Positions 25,236 to 36,350 of a DNA stretch of 64,000 nt are shown in pieces. The stretch covers positions 271,394 to 335,393 of the forward strand of contig SIJG01000052.1 in NCBI GenBank assembly GCA_023374025.1, given 5' to 3'. The notes beneath the pieces were generated by a model that was not told where the DNA came from, did no database searches, and was given only the letters and a program-made list of their open reading frames with translations. Source of the stretch: Heterodera schachtii (lineage: Eukaryota > Nematoda > Chromadorea > Rhabditida > Heteroderidae). Position 1 is the stretch's first letter. Each line of letters opens with the position of its first letter. Position numbers and translations under genes: made by a program.

Positions 25236-25757
25236 ATGGAAGCTGTGCCAGCAGCAGTTGAAGTGATTTTAATTGACGACGACGACGAAGACGAAATTTT
25301 GTTGGAGGAAGCAGCACCACCACAGCAGCAGAAGAAGAAAAAGCCTTTATTGTCGATCAAATGCAATTGCAGGCTGCAGCAGTGATGGAAGAGGACGACG
25401 ACAAATTGTGTTTATCAACGAGGAGCAAACCGGAGTTGGTGATGGCGGACCATTGGGCGCAATTTTGGCTAATTACAAAAATATTTTAAAATGCTATAAA
25501 ATTTTATTTATTTATTCATTTCCAGATGGCCCACTTGGACAGCCCGAACAACCCGATCAGCCTGGACAGTCTGGACAAGCCAAACAGCCTGGCCCATCTG
25601 GACAACCCGGACAGCCTGGACAATCCCCGTACAAAAAACATAAAGGGGCAAGGTGAGTAGTCCATTTTTTTCCATTGTTCAAAAATATATAATTATTATT
25701 ATAGAATGTGACCGGGGCTGAGAGACGTCGAAGGCGCATGGCCAAGGAGGCTCAAAA
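25236..25757 (+). pseudogene. Possible continuation of the preceding gene, frame unclear
   Basis: Directly after the TAA at 25233-25235 the same frame reopens with an ATG and encodes VEVILIDDDDEDEI, a strong match to a SUMO-interacting motif (hydrophobic core followed by acids), then a Lys-rich run and a stop near 25386. A third segment after a TTTCCAG acceptor (about 25525-25650) encodes a PGQPGQ-like repeat in one frame and an LDNPDSLDN-like repeat in another. A GTGAGT-like donor and an ATTATAG acceptor follow. Either exons remain undefined or the 3' part is decaying. The coding-like composition argues that this was once protein-coding. Confidence 0.35.
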
Positions 25758-25847
25758 TTAAGATCAATAATTGGATCAATTTTTTTTGATTTTTTCTGTT
25801 CTTTATTAATTGTTGACAAAAAAAATAAATAATTTACTTATAATGGG

Positions 25848-26768
25848 TTAACAATCTAATTGAAAGAAAAAATTAACAAAATTTAAAAAAATGGAGTCAA
25901 ATAAATGGTTATTCGGGGAGGGACCAACATATTTAAAATTTTGACATGGGACTTGGCAAGTTAGGCACTTGCACATATCATCCCCAGCCCATACAATTGA
26001 ACAATCGGCGCACACATTGACGTGTGCGCACTCCTTCCTCCCAAACATTGCTTCGCCGCCAAGGCAGAACATGCAGTGTTGCTCCCATATTGGGGTCACA
26101 CCGCTGTCGTTGTCCAAAATTGAAGATCCCATTTTCTTCTCCACCTTTTTTTTGCGGCGCGGAAGCTTTGAAGAGCCAGTCGCCGGCACCGCGCATTCTG
26201 CTCCTCCAGTGCCGCCTTCAAATTTTTGCGGTTCCGCTCACGCTCCACCTGCATCTGAGCATCCATCTGCTCCCGCATTTTCCACTCAGCCGCTACAATT
26301 GCGAATTCCGCGCACACCTTCGCTTCCTCCAACTTTTCTTTCATGAATTTTTTGAGTTTGACCTCAAAAAATTCTTCTTGAAAGCATTGTTGGTGTGTAC
26401 CTAAAGTGGGGATAAAGTCAGAAATGTCAAATTGATAACCAATTAAAAAAAGTTACCGGAAGCAGCAGCATTTGAAGTTGCCGGTATTTCTGGTGAATCG
26501 TCCAACAACACGCGTTTGCGTGTGTCGGAACACACAAATTGCGTTTGCTTGTTCTAAAACATACCGTAATAATTAAAAAATGGTGCTATTAACAGCTTAC
26601 GTCGCTCGCCCAGGCCTCAAGCTGGTCTAGCCGGGAGCGGAAGTTGACAAAACGGTGCCGCACATCCTTCATTTTTTCATTCTGCAGCTTCAGCATTTCC
26701 TTCAGAATGCCAATTTCCGCTTCTGCTGCTTGCAATGAAGCCGACAAAGATCCCGAATTAGCTTCCAT
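25848..26768 (-). CDS. Coiled-coil and C-terminal RING-finger protein (one apparent frameshift)
   Basis: Minus-strand exons are 26768-26601, 26553-26457 and 26400-25848, with GTAAGC/GTTTTAG and GTAACT/CTTTAG introns (47 and 56 nt) in matching phases. The start is the ATG at 26768. Exon 1 and early exon 3 are Glu/Lys/Gln/Ala-rich and read as a coiled coil. The C-terminal part has a complete C3HC4 pattern: C-x2-C (CMFC), C-x-H (CAH), H-x3-C, C-x2-C (CADC) and C-x2-C (CLTC). That indicates a probable E3 ubiquitin ligase. The coiled-coil and RING parts are in different frames, and the shift falls at an 8-base A run (plus-strand T run at 26146-26153), so either one base is missing in the assembly or the gene is freshly broken. 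It converges on the preceding gene. Confidence 0.6.
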
Positions 26769-26963
26769 TTCGGTGACAGGAATTGTTCTTCGTTGAAAAT
26801 TGGACGAGACGGGATGGGGTGGGGGGAATTAGTCGAGATTAAAACAAAAACACCAAAACAAACCCAACCCACTCCGCTACGGTCATTCACACCCAATCAT
26901 TGCGCAAAATGGGTACGATTTATTTAAGAGATAAGCATTAAAAAACAATAAATTATGAAGTGT

Positions 26964-27227
26964 TTAAACTTTCTCGATCTTTCGTTTCTTCGGTGGCGCC
27001 ATTATGTCAGTTGCGTTGCAATTCACGCGTGCGCAATCCTCACACATTTGGAAACTAAGGGTCACATTGTCATCGTCCTCTAGTCGTCTAACTTTCTCTT
27101 TGTTCTCGTACAGTTTTCGCCAGTCATCTTCGCAGAGATAAATTGCCAGCATGTACTTGCCCTTGAAGATTTTCCAGAGAGCTTGTTGGTCAACTTTTGC
27201 TTTTTTAGGGGACGGAGTTTGATGCAT
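26964..27227 (-). CDS. Small putative nuclear protein, 87 residues
   Basis: Unrecognised. The start chosen is the ATG at 27227, because an ATTTTACAG acceptor lies about 15 nt upstream; a longer in-frame start exists at 27287. Basic clusters sit near the N-terminus (SPKKAKVD) and at the very C-terminus (PPKKRKIEKV), both resembling nuclear localisation signals. A C-x2-C pair (CEDC) and a third Cys follow a central Trp/Tyr/Leu-rich part. Codon composition is GC-richer than the surroundings. It lies about 195 bp upstream of the coiled-coil/RING gene on the same strand, so the two could be co-transcribed. Confidence 0.5.
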   Translation of the reverse strand: MHQTPSPKKAKVDQQALWKIFKGKYMLAIYLCEDDWRKLYENKEKVRRLEDDDNVTLSFQMCEDCARVNCNATDIMAPPKKRKIEKV

Positions 27228-27287
27228 AATTTTTTCGGTAAATCTGTAAAATAGTTCATTTTCGTGGACGAGTCGTAGAGCAATCAT

Positions 27288-29412
27288 TCAAATACGATTT
27301 GTAGCAAAATACATATTCATCACAATAATATGAAAAAATCGAATAAATTATATCCCGGTCAGAAGTGCCTTTCGAGACTCCGCAATATTGACTTAGTTAA
27401 TATATTATTTACTTATATTTCGCCGAATAAATGCAAAAATTAAGTTTATTAAAAAGCTTTCTTATAATTAAATTTGTTTAATATTTTCAAATTGCTTATC
27501 TGTTAGCAACTGTATGCTAATGTAAATAAAATACTTATTTTTTTTAAATATTTTTATTTTATTAAAGGAATTGAGACAATATTATTTGTATAAAGATAAT
27601 ACAATTTTTTATTTTCTTATCAAAGAAAAAATAAAATAATTGCAGAAAAATTGCTTCTACAATTACTTAATCAAATATTCGTGAGAATCAGTTTAAATTT
27701 AATATATATATAAATGAATGTAAATTTGGCTTTACATAAAAGAATATATGTAATGTAAAAATACAAAGTAAATAATTTGTTAAAATTTAAATAATTCTTT
27801 ACATATATATGAAAATATTTGTTAAATTAAATATCTTTTTATTTTTGTATGAGCTAATGAACAATTATTAAAATGTATAGTATAATAGAAATAATATTTA
27901 ATCTGCTAAATTATATATAAAAAATACTTAATTAATACAAAAAACAAAAAAGTATATATAAAAAATTAATTGTAAATAAACTAAATAATTTTGGTATACA
28001 ATCAACAAATAAATTAATTTATATAAATTTAAAATGTAAATTAAATATGAAATGGAAAAGTAAAAAATTTTATTTAAATAAAAAAACTTATTAAACTTTT
28101 AAAACACTAAAAATAAAATGTAAAATAGATTCCTAAAAGAAATTAATAGAGACAAAAAAAATTTAATAACTTAATTATTCTAAAGATAATGGATAAAAGA
28201 AAATTTTGCGAAAAATAATTGATTTATAAAAAATATTTCATTTATTTATTATTTTCAAATACATTATAATGAACAGGCAAATAAATGAAAGTATTTTCCA
28301 TGCGGATCCTTTCCGAGCCACAAAGTCGGGATCTCGAAATAATCTTTACTAGTTCTTTTTATGAAAGCTAAAAATCTTGAAAAGTTGGGGTTACTTTGTA
28401 AGGGTTCAGCCAGAATTTTCATTTTCAAAAATTTATCACCCTTACATGAACATATCAAAAATTGAAAATAGCTAAAAAAAAATTCCTGCGCCCATTTTTA
28501 TTGTTCTCTTTTTCTTTTAGCAATAGATTATGCACCATTTAATATTCTTTTTTGTCTTATTATAAATTTAAATATTACAATGTTAACCGAAGAATGTATT
28601 GAAATTAAAATTACTACAAAAACTTTAAATTGCTCACTGAAAAAATTAAAACGATTAAAGTTAAATAAAATTATTTAAAAATAGACAATTTTTAATGTTT
28701 GAAGCAGCTTAATTAAATGAGATTTCGTCAAAATGATTGTGTGAATTTGTGCGCATTATGTTGATTTTTTTGTTTAAATTTACGTGTGTTATTACCCCAA
28801 AACAGAAAAGTACCAAAATTGTCAAAAATTTTTACTGCAAATTTCATTAAAATTTCTTAAAAAGACTCCATTCATAAAATTTGGTTTACAACATATCGCA
28901 CTTTTTATATTTTCATTGGAGAACTCAAAATTCAGGACAATCTGAAAATTCAGGACATTTTTGATTTTTCAGATAGGTACCCTCCAATTCATGACAAATC
29001 TCAAAAATCAGTACACTTGGGAACTCTGATTTAAATTAATAAAAATACATAATTGAATTTCTTATAAAGTTTAAGGTGAAACGCAATGTATTTTTGAATT
29101 TTATTAGTTCAATTGCATAATTCGAAGGCATTTTCTGCAAAGTTTTAATGATTTTTTGGAAATTACGAATGGAATAAGAAAATCAAATGCTTAGAAATTC
29201 TTCTGTCGCTAATTTTCATTTTCCATTCATTTTTATAACTTCATTAAAAATGCGCAATTTTTCACCGTCAAATAGTTCAAAGTTTATATTTTTATGGTTA
29301 TTTTTTCAATCTTTCTTTTGTCTCTCTTTCTCTCTCCCTTTTCTCTCTATTATCTCTCTATCTCTTACTCTTTATTTTTGTCTCTCTTTTTCTAAAAATT
29401 ATCTTCCATTGT
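27288..29412. other. AT-rich intergenic DNA
   Basis: No supportable gene. A 64-residue minus-strand frame at 28264-28458 has a slightly more protein-like composition (EIPTLWLGKDPHGKYF) but no splice context or recognised family. A CT-rich patch lies at 29310-29390. Confidence 0.55.
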
Positions 29413-29700
29413 TTATATTATTAATTACAAAGTGATCATCAGAGTCATATGTAAATTAATGGATATATTATAAAATACAAAGCACAATTTTGAAACTCCT
29501 ACAGACCAGAAGAAAGGAAACCCATTAAAATATAGCTACATTGTTTATATTACTAATTAATAAAGTGACCATCAAAGTCAAATGTAAATTAACGGAAATA
29601 TTATAAAATACAAAACACAAATTGGCAACCAGAAAAATGGAATTCATAAAAATATATATTTCCATTGTTTATATTAGTAAAAATTCATAAAAATATTTTA
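29413..29700 (+). repeat. Short tandem repeat, two full copies and a partial, period about 123 bp
   Basis: CATTGTTTATATTA.TAATTA, AAAGTGA.CATCA.AGTCA, ATGTAAATTAA.GGA and ATATTATAAAATACAAA recur from 29408 and 29538, and a partial third copy begins near 29660. Confidence 0.7.
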
Positions 29701-30646
29701 AAAATTTTTTTATGTTTTGTAAATGAGCAGCAGAGTCAAATGGAGCAAATCCTATTGCTGACCAATGACCGTGTTTATATAATTTTAAAATGTTTTTGCG
29801 AATATTTATCATATGGAAAGCTAAAAATATCTTTAACACTAAAATTCCTGGCAAAATGGCCATATAGACACCTCTAGCTGTTATTAAAAAAATAACATAT
29901 AATTGAGTTTACCTTATTACAGAAATTTGCTAAAATTTCTTATGAGTCCATGTATATAAAGCGATTTATAAAATTAGTAAATTTTATAAACAAAAAGTGT
30001 AAAATATTTAAATTGTTGAAAATTGAAATATCTAAAAAAATATAGAAATAATTTAGAAAAAGCATCCAAGTTAAAAATATTTTTTCTATCATCTTTCTGC
30101 AAATGAAATTATCTTTTATCTTATTAATTGCTTATGTTTAATAATGAAAAGATGAAATAAGTAAACTTTTATATATATAATAAATATTATTGTACAAAAA
30201 GTAAAAACTTAATGTATAAAAAATAGAAATTCACCTTACTATGGCGTATACATATCATCAATTGCGAAGGCTGTTTTAATAGGGTGTATACTAAAAAAGT
30301 TATAGGTCTACGAAAGGAGGGATACCTCTAAGGCATGCAACATGGTAAATATTTTTTTTGTGTATTCATTTTTAAAATTCATAACGGATTTTGTTCACGA
30401 AAAGATATATCAATGAGAACAGAATCTTCTCTTTAAAGTGTATTTTTTTCCCATTAAATATTTTGTTTCAAATGGTTTATGTCAGTTTTTGAAATTGGTC
30501 AAGATTCATAGGCTTGAGAACCGAAGTGGTAAAACTTAAGCTTTTCTCCGGAAAAGGACCAAAATTCCGAGAAAAAACGTCGTCGGCAAATCAATCGCCG
30601 CAAGAAAAATTAAAAAATTTATAAATATTCCAAATTTTAATTTTTA
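29701..30646. other. AT-rich intergenic DNA
   Basis: Nothing identified apart from short open stretches on both strands that mirror each other and lack coding features. Confidence 0.5.
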
Positions 30647-32975
30647 AGCATTCTTTATAAAACATTACAAATTTATTAAATAAATGACAAAAAAATAAAC
30701 AAAAAGCATCCATGCGCCGGATCACTTCCGTGAATATACAATACTATATTTTTAAAGCTTCCGAACTTTAATTAAAATGTTATTGATTACTTGGATAATT
30801 TTTAAGAATTATTAAAGGTAATTCATTATAATGATATAAGAAACAGCACTACAAAAAAGTATTTAATCACTATAAAACCAAATAAAAAAAATAATTATAA
30901 ATTTTGAATTTGAGAAAAAGTTTCATGATTACATAAGGCAATCAAAGTGTTATGCTAATTGTAAGAAATATTAAAACCTTCATAAGAAAGCAAGCGGCAC
31001 TATCTTTTATTAAAATTTCGAATTTTCAATAAATAACAAAATTATTGCACTCTCAATAATTCTTTAAAATTAAATATAATATAAATTAAAAATGATAAAA
31101 ATTCAAAATTCAAAAAAGAATTAATATATAAAGCATTTTAAATGCTATACATTCAAATTTCATTATATAAATAAATTTAATTTTATCTAGACCTTTTTTA
31201 GCAAACTTTACTCGAAAAAGCATATGCTAAACTGTATGGAGGATACATGTTAATATATGAAGGAAAAATTATAAAATTTAAGAATGCAAAAGAATTGTAT
31301 AAAAAAATAAAAACTATCTTTCTTTTTCATTTTCACTGAATAGCAGCAGTTTATGTTATTAAAATAGAACAAAATTAAACACAAATGTTTATTAACTAAA
31401 TAATATGTTAACATTAGCATAAAATAAAACTTCGAAATAATTTTTTTTTAACAAAAAAAGCACAATTTAATATATTAATTGTTCAACAAAAAGAAAGAGA
31501 ATTATTAAAAAAAAGTCGAAATCTTAAATTTATATTAATAAAAGAAAGAAACGGTATTTAACGATAAAAGCCGACCCAGAAACGAATATATCGGGTATAA
31601 AATCATTCATTACATAAAAAGTATAAAAATACATAATAAAGCAAATAAAAAAGTTTGATCTGCTTTATAGGCTAACAATAAATAATTCAATTATCTGAAT
31701 TGCTTGCAACTGTGACAGCGAGTAAAGCATAAAAATAATAAAAACCTTTAAACATTGAAAGTACTCAATGTGAATTTAAAATTTATTGCAAAAATTATTA
31801 TATTTACAAGGTTATTTTAAAATGAAGCAGCATCACAAAATTGGTGCGCATAATATAGCAAAAAAGATTAATCAGAAAACTCAATTAACAGAGATTACCG
31901 AAGAGCAATTTAATCAATTAGGGAAAGAGTTGTGTACGTCAATCAACAAAGGAGGAATAAATAAGAAATACATATAATAAAAAAGAATTCCAAATTTATT
32001 CATTTAATAATTAAAAATATAATATATATAGTTTAAGCAGAAATATAAGTAAAGGAAATAAAAGTGAAAAAAAGTATATATAACAAAATATTACATTCTT
32101 ATTCTTCTTTAATAGAAAAAAATGTTAATGGAAAACAATTAATTATTTTGCTGAACATAGCAAGACATGGCGATGACCTGCGTTTCGCAAGTACAAAAAT
32201 GCATTAATTAAACACAATGTATTAAATAATTAAAATAAGAGAGATATACATTTTGCATCATAAAAATTAAATAGGAAATAAACTGCAAAAATAAAACATA
32301 ATAATTCATTTCTTATATCTTAATAATATGGTTAGAAAAATTTTTATATTATTGTTGTAAAGAAAATGTTTATACAAAAATAAATATTGATAATAGGAAA
32401 AATTAATAATTTCTCATTAAATAATATAAAACCAAAATTAAATAAAAAACTGTGATGCTACAAAAAAAAAATAAATTTACAATTATTAAAACATATGCAT
32501 CTGAGAGGAAAATTGCAATAAATGACGAAAAAGTTCCGCCGCATTGCTAGAGAAAAATTATTGAAATTAACTAAAAATATTTATTAAAGTATAAATTATA
32601 AAAATTTGATATATCTATATATATATATATACAACATAAGCTTGAATATAACTTAGGCGAAATCAATAACTAAAATGACATAAGACATGAATGTGAAAAG
32701 CCGAATAAAATAAGTTATTCTAGTGCATTCTCTTTGATCTCGTAAATACAGAGTCATTTATGATGGCAAAAAATATCTTTAGTTTAATATACCCTAAAGA
32801 TGCCTTAAAGTAAAAACAAATAAATTTATCCAAGACATTTCTTTATTTGGAACTGCTGCTAATGACATAATAAAATTATAAATATAAATAATTTCACAGA
32901 TCAAAAATTATTTATGAAACAGTTATGTTTGAAGAGAAATGAAGGAATCACAAGAAAATAAAATAAATAGATTTT
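30647..32975 (+). repeat. 2.43-kb tandem duplication, copy 1
   Basis: Starts at AGCATTCTTTA and ends near GGAATCACAAGAAAATAAAA. It matches 33071-35415 along its whole length; for example CATGCGCCGGATCACTTCCG is at 30711 and again at 33139. Differences are scattered substitutions and small indels. A coding-like remnant (HNIAKKI..KTQLTEITEEQ) lies at about 31840-31975, and here it carries a small deletion relative to copy 2. Confidence 0.9.
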
Positions 32976-33070
32976 AAAAAAATCATAGGTAATTTATTTC
33001 GAATATATTTTTTAAACGCTTCCAATGAAAATAAGAGGACAATATTAATGCTATTTATTCATTTATTCGA

Positions 33071-35415
33071 AAAGCATTCTTTAAAAAACATTACAAACTT
33101 ATTAAATAAATGACTTAAAGAAATAAACAAAAAGCATCCATGCGCCGGATCACTTCCGTGAATATACAATACTATATTTTTAAAGCTTCCGAACTTTAAT
33201 TAAAATGTTATTGATTACTTGGATAATTTTTAAGAATTATTAAATGTAATTCATTATAATGATATAAGAAACAACACTACAAAAAAGTATTTAATCACTA
33301 TAAAACCAAATAAAAAATAATAATTATAAATTTTGAATTTGAGAAAAAGTTTCATGATTACGTAAGGCAAAAAAAGTGATATGCTAATTGTAAGAAATAT
33401 TAAAACCTCATAAGAAAGCAAGCGGCACTATCTTTTATTAAAATTTCGAATTTTCAATAAATAACAAAATTATTGCACTCTCAATAATTCTTTAAAATTA
33501 AATATAATATAAATTAAAAATGATAAAAATTCAAAATTCAAAAAAGAATTAATATATAAAGCATTTTAAATGCTATACATTCAAATTTCATTATATAAAT
33601 AAATTTAATTTTATCTAGACCTTTTTTAGCAAACTTTACTCGAAAAAGCATATGCTAAACTGTATGGAGGATACATGTTAATATATGAAGGAAAAATTAT
33701 AAAATTTAAGAATGCAAAAGAATTGTATAAAAAAATAAAAACTATCTTTCTTTTTCATTTTCACTGAATAGCAGCAGTTTATGTTATTAAAATAGAACAA
33801 AATTAAACACAAATGTTTATTAACTAAATAATATGTTAACATTAGCATAAAATAAAACTTCGTAATAAATTTTTTAACAAAAAAAAGGCGAATTTAATAT
33901 ATTAATTGTTCCACAAAAAGAAAGAGAATTATTAAAAAAAGTCGAAATCTTAAATTTATATTAATAAAAGAAAGAAAAGGTATTTAACGATAAAAGCCGA
34001 CCCAGAAAGAATATATCGGGTATAAATCATTTATTTCATAAAAAGTATAAAAATACATAATAAAGGAAATAAAAAAGTTTGATCTGCATTATTGGCTAAC
34101 AATAAATAATTCACTTATCTGAATCACTTGCAACTGTATAGCGAGTAAAGCATAAAAATAATAAAAACCTTAAACTTTGAAAGTAGTCAATGTGAATTTA
34201 AAATTTATTGCAAAAATTATTAATATTTGCAAGGTTAATTAGCATCACAATATTGGTGCGCATAATATAGCAAAAAAGATTGATCACAAAACTCAATTAA
34301 CAGAAATTACCGAAGAGCAATTTAATCAATTAGGGAAAGAGTTGAATAATTTGTACGTCAATCAACAAAAGAGGACATTATGGATAAATAAGAAATACAT
34401 ATAATAAAAAAGAATTCCAAATTTATTCATTTAATAATTAAAAATATAATATATATAGTTTAAGCAGAAATTATAAGTAAAGCAAATAAAAACGAAAAAA
34501 AGTATATATAACAAAATATTACATTCTTATTCTTCTTTAATAGAAAAAAATGTTAAATGGAAAACAATTAATTATTTTGCTGAACATAGCAAGAAATGGC
34601 GATGACCTGCGCTTCGCAAGTACAAAAATGCATTAATTAAACAAATTTCAATGTATTAAATAATTAAAATAAGAGAGATATACATTTTGCATCATAAAAA
34701 TTAAATAGGAAATAAACTGCAAAAATAAAACATAATAATTCATTTCTTATATCTTAATAATATGGTTAGAAAAATTTTTATATTATTATTATTGTAAAGA
34801 AAATGTTTATACAAAAATAAATATTGATAATAGGAAAAATTAATAATTTCTCATTACAATAATATAAAACCAAAATTAAATAAAAAACTGTGATGCTAGA
34901 AAAAAAATAAATTTACAATTATTAAAACATATGCATCTGAGAGGAAGATTGCAATAAAGACGAAAAAATTCCGCCGCATTGCTAGAGAAAAATTATTGAA
35001 ATTAACTAAAAATATTATTATAGTATAGATTATAAAAATTTGATATATTTATATATATATATATATATATACAACATAAGCTTGAATATAACTTAAGCGA
35101 AAGCAAGAACTAAAATGACATAAGACATGAATGTGAAAAGCCGAATAAAATAAGTTATTCTAGTGCATTCTCTTAGATCTCGTAAATACAGAGTCATTTA
35201 TGATGGCAAAAAATATCTTTAGTTTAATATACCCTAAAGATGCCTTAAAGTAAAAACAAATAAATTTATCCAAGACATTTCTTTATTTGGAACTGCTGCT
35301 AATGACATAATAAAATTATAAATATAAATAATTTCACAGATCAAAAATAATTTATGAAACAGTTATGTTTGAAGAGAAATGAAGGAATCACAAGAAAATA
35401 AAATACATAGATTTT
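33071..35415 (+). repeat. 2.43-kb tandem duplication, copy 2
   Basis: Second copy, separated from the first by about 95 bp. At 34250-34405 it keeps a longer version of the coding-like remnant (TEITEEQFNQLGKEL) ending in a TAA after AAATACATA. Neither copy has a supported start or splice structure, so the remnant is probably an old gene fragment carried along. Confidence 0.9.
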
Positions 35416-35551
35416 GAAGAAGCAATTCTGATGTAAATAATTTAATATATCTTCTTATATAAATGGTTGTTTATTCCTGAATTAAATAACGAATTACTAA
35501 TTAATTACTTGGTTGTTATATTTTTTCAATGATAAACCTTTTTAAATTTAA

Positions 35552-35674
35552 AATGCATCCGAGTTCAAAGTAAACTCGGTTATTTCTTGGGTCTTTGCTG
35601 CACTCAGGGAAGAAGAAGTCATCGAAGAATTCGCCGAAAATTGTTGTCTAATTGTTCATAACTATCTTATTTAA
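35552..35674 (+). pseudogene. Exon-like remnant, about 40 codons
   Basis: Within T/A-rich DNA a short frame has unusually protein-like composition (VISWVFAALREEEVIEEFAE, then a Cys pair) and ends in TAA at 35672. There is no ATG, and a stop lies immediately upstream at 35549. No adjoining exon was found. It is either an isolated gene fragment or chance. Confidence 0.25.
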
Positions 35675-36234
35675 CCTATTAGTTTTTAATAAGCACCAAA
35701 ATTAATATTATTTTTAGAATATAAAATGAAATACGTTGATAAACAATACTCCCTCAATCAACAAAATTTTAGACTTAATAAAAAGTGAGACATAATAAAA
35801 TAAAACAGCAGTTTATTAAACAAAAATAAACATTAGTAAGTTCCTGCTCAGATCAAATTAATTGATTTTTCCTTAATAATCCGTGAAAGAAATTTTATTG
35901 TTCTTTTTCGAATGAAGCAGAAGTCGATGGCAACCAGTACTTTTTAATGGTTTTATAAAATGTTCATGATGAAAATCAGCTCATTCGGCACCAAAAACTG
36001 CCAAAAATTTTTTAAACGAAAAACATTTAGGAATAAATTCGTACAAATGGTGAGGGAACAACACCTAAAAATTTAAACTCATTATAATTTTATGCACAAA
36101 TTTTTGAAAATTTTTATTTTTTTTAAAAGATGATTTTTTGCTAGTTACTATTTAAAGAAAAGAAAAATAGTATCCGAGGATACAGCAGGTTAAAAAGTTT
36201 ATTAATTTTTGAACAACTTTTTATTTTACACCCA

Positions 36235-36350
36235 CCCCAAAATTTGAGACTTTTAGAGCCTATTTTCCATTTTTAAACCTGTTTTGGAGTTTTTTACAGG
36301 TTAAAGTCTACCTATTTTGGCGGTTTTTGGCTTAAAAATGGAGTAGTCAT
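36235..36350 (+). mobile_element. Degraded relative of the 6270-6853 hAT MITE
   Basis: AGAGCCTATTTTCCATTTTT, GTTTTGGAGTTTTTTACAGG and CTACCTATTTTGGCGGTTTT follow the order found near the right end of the MITE (about 6750-6840). The terminal TATCATCCCTA has decayed to TAGTCATAATCC. No target duplication is visible. Confidence 0.55.
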
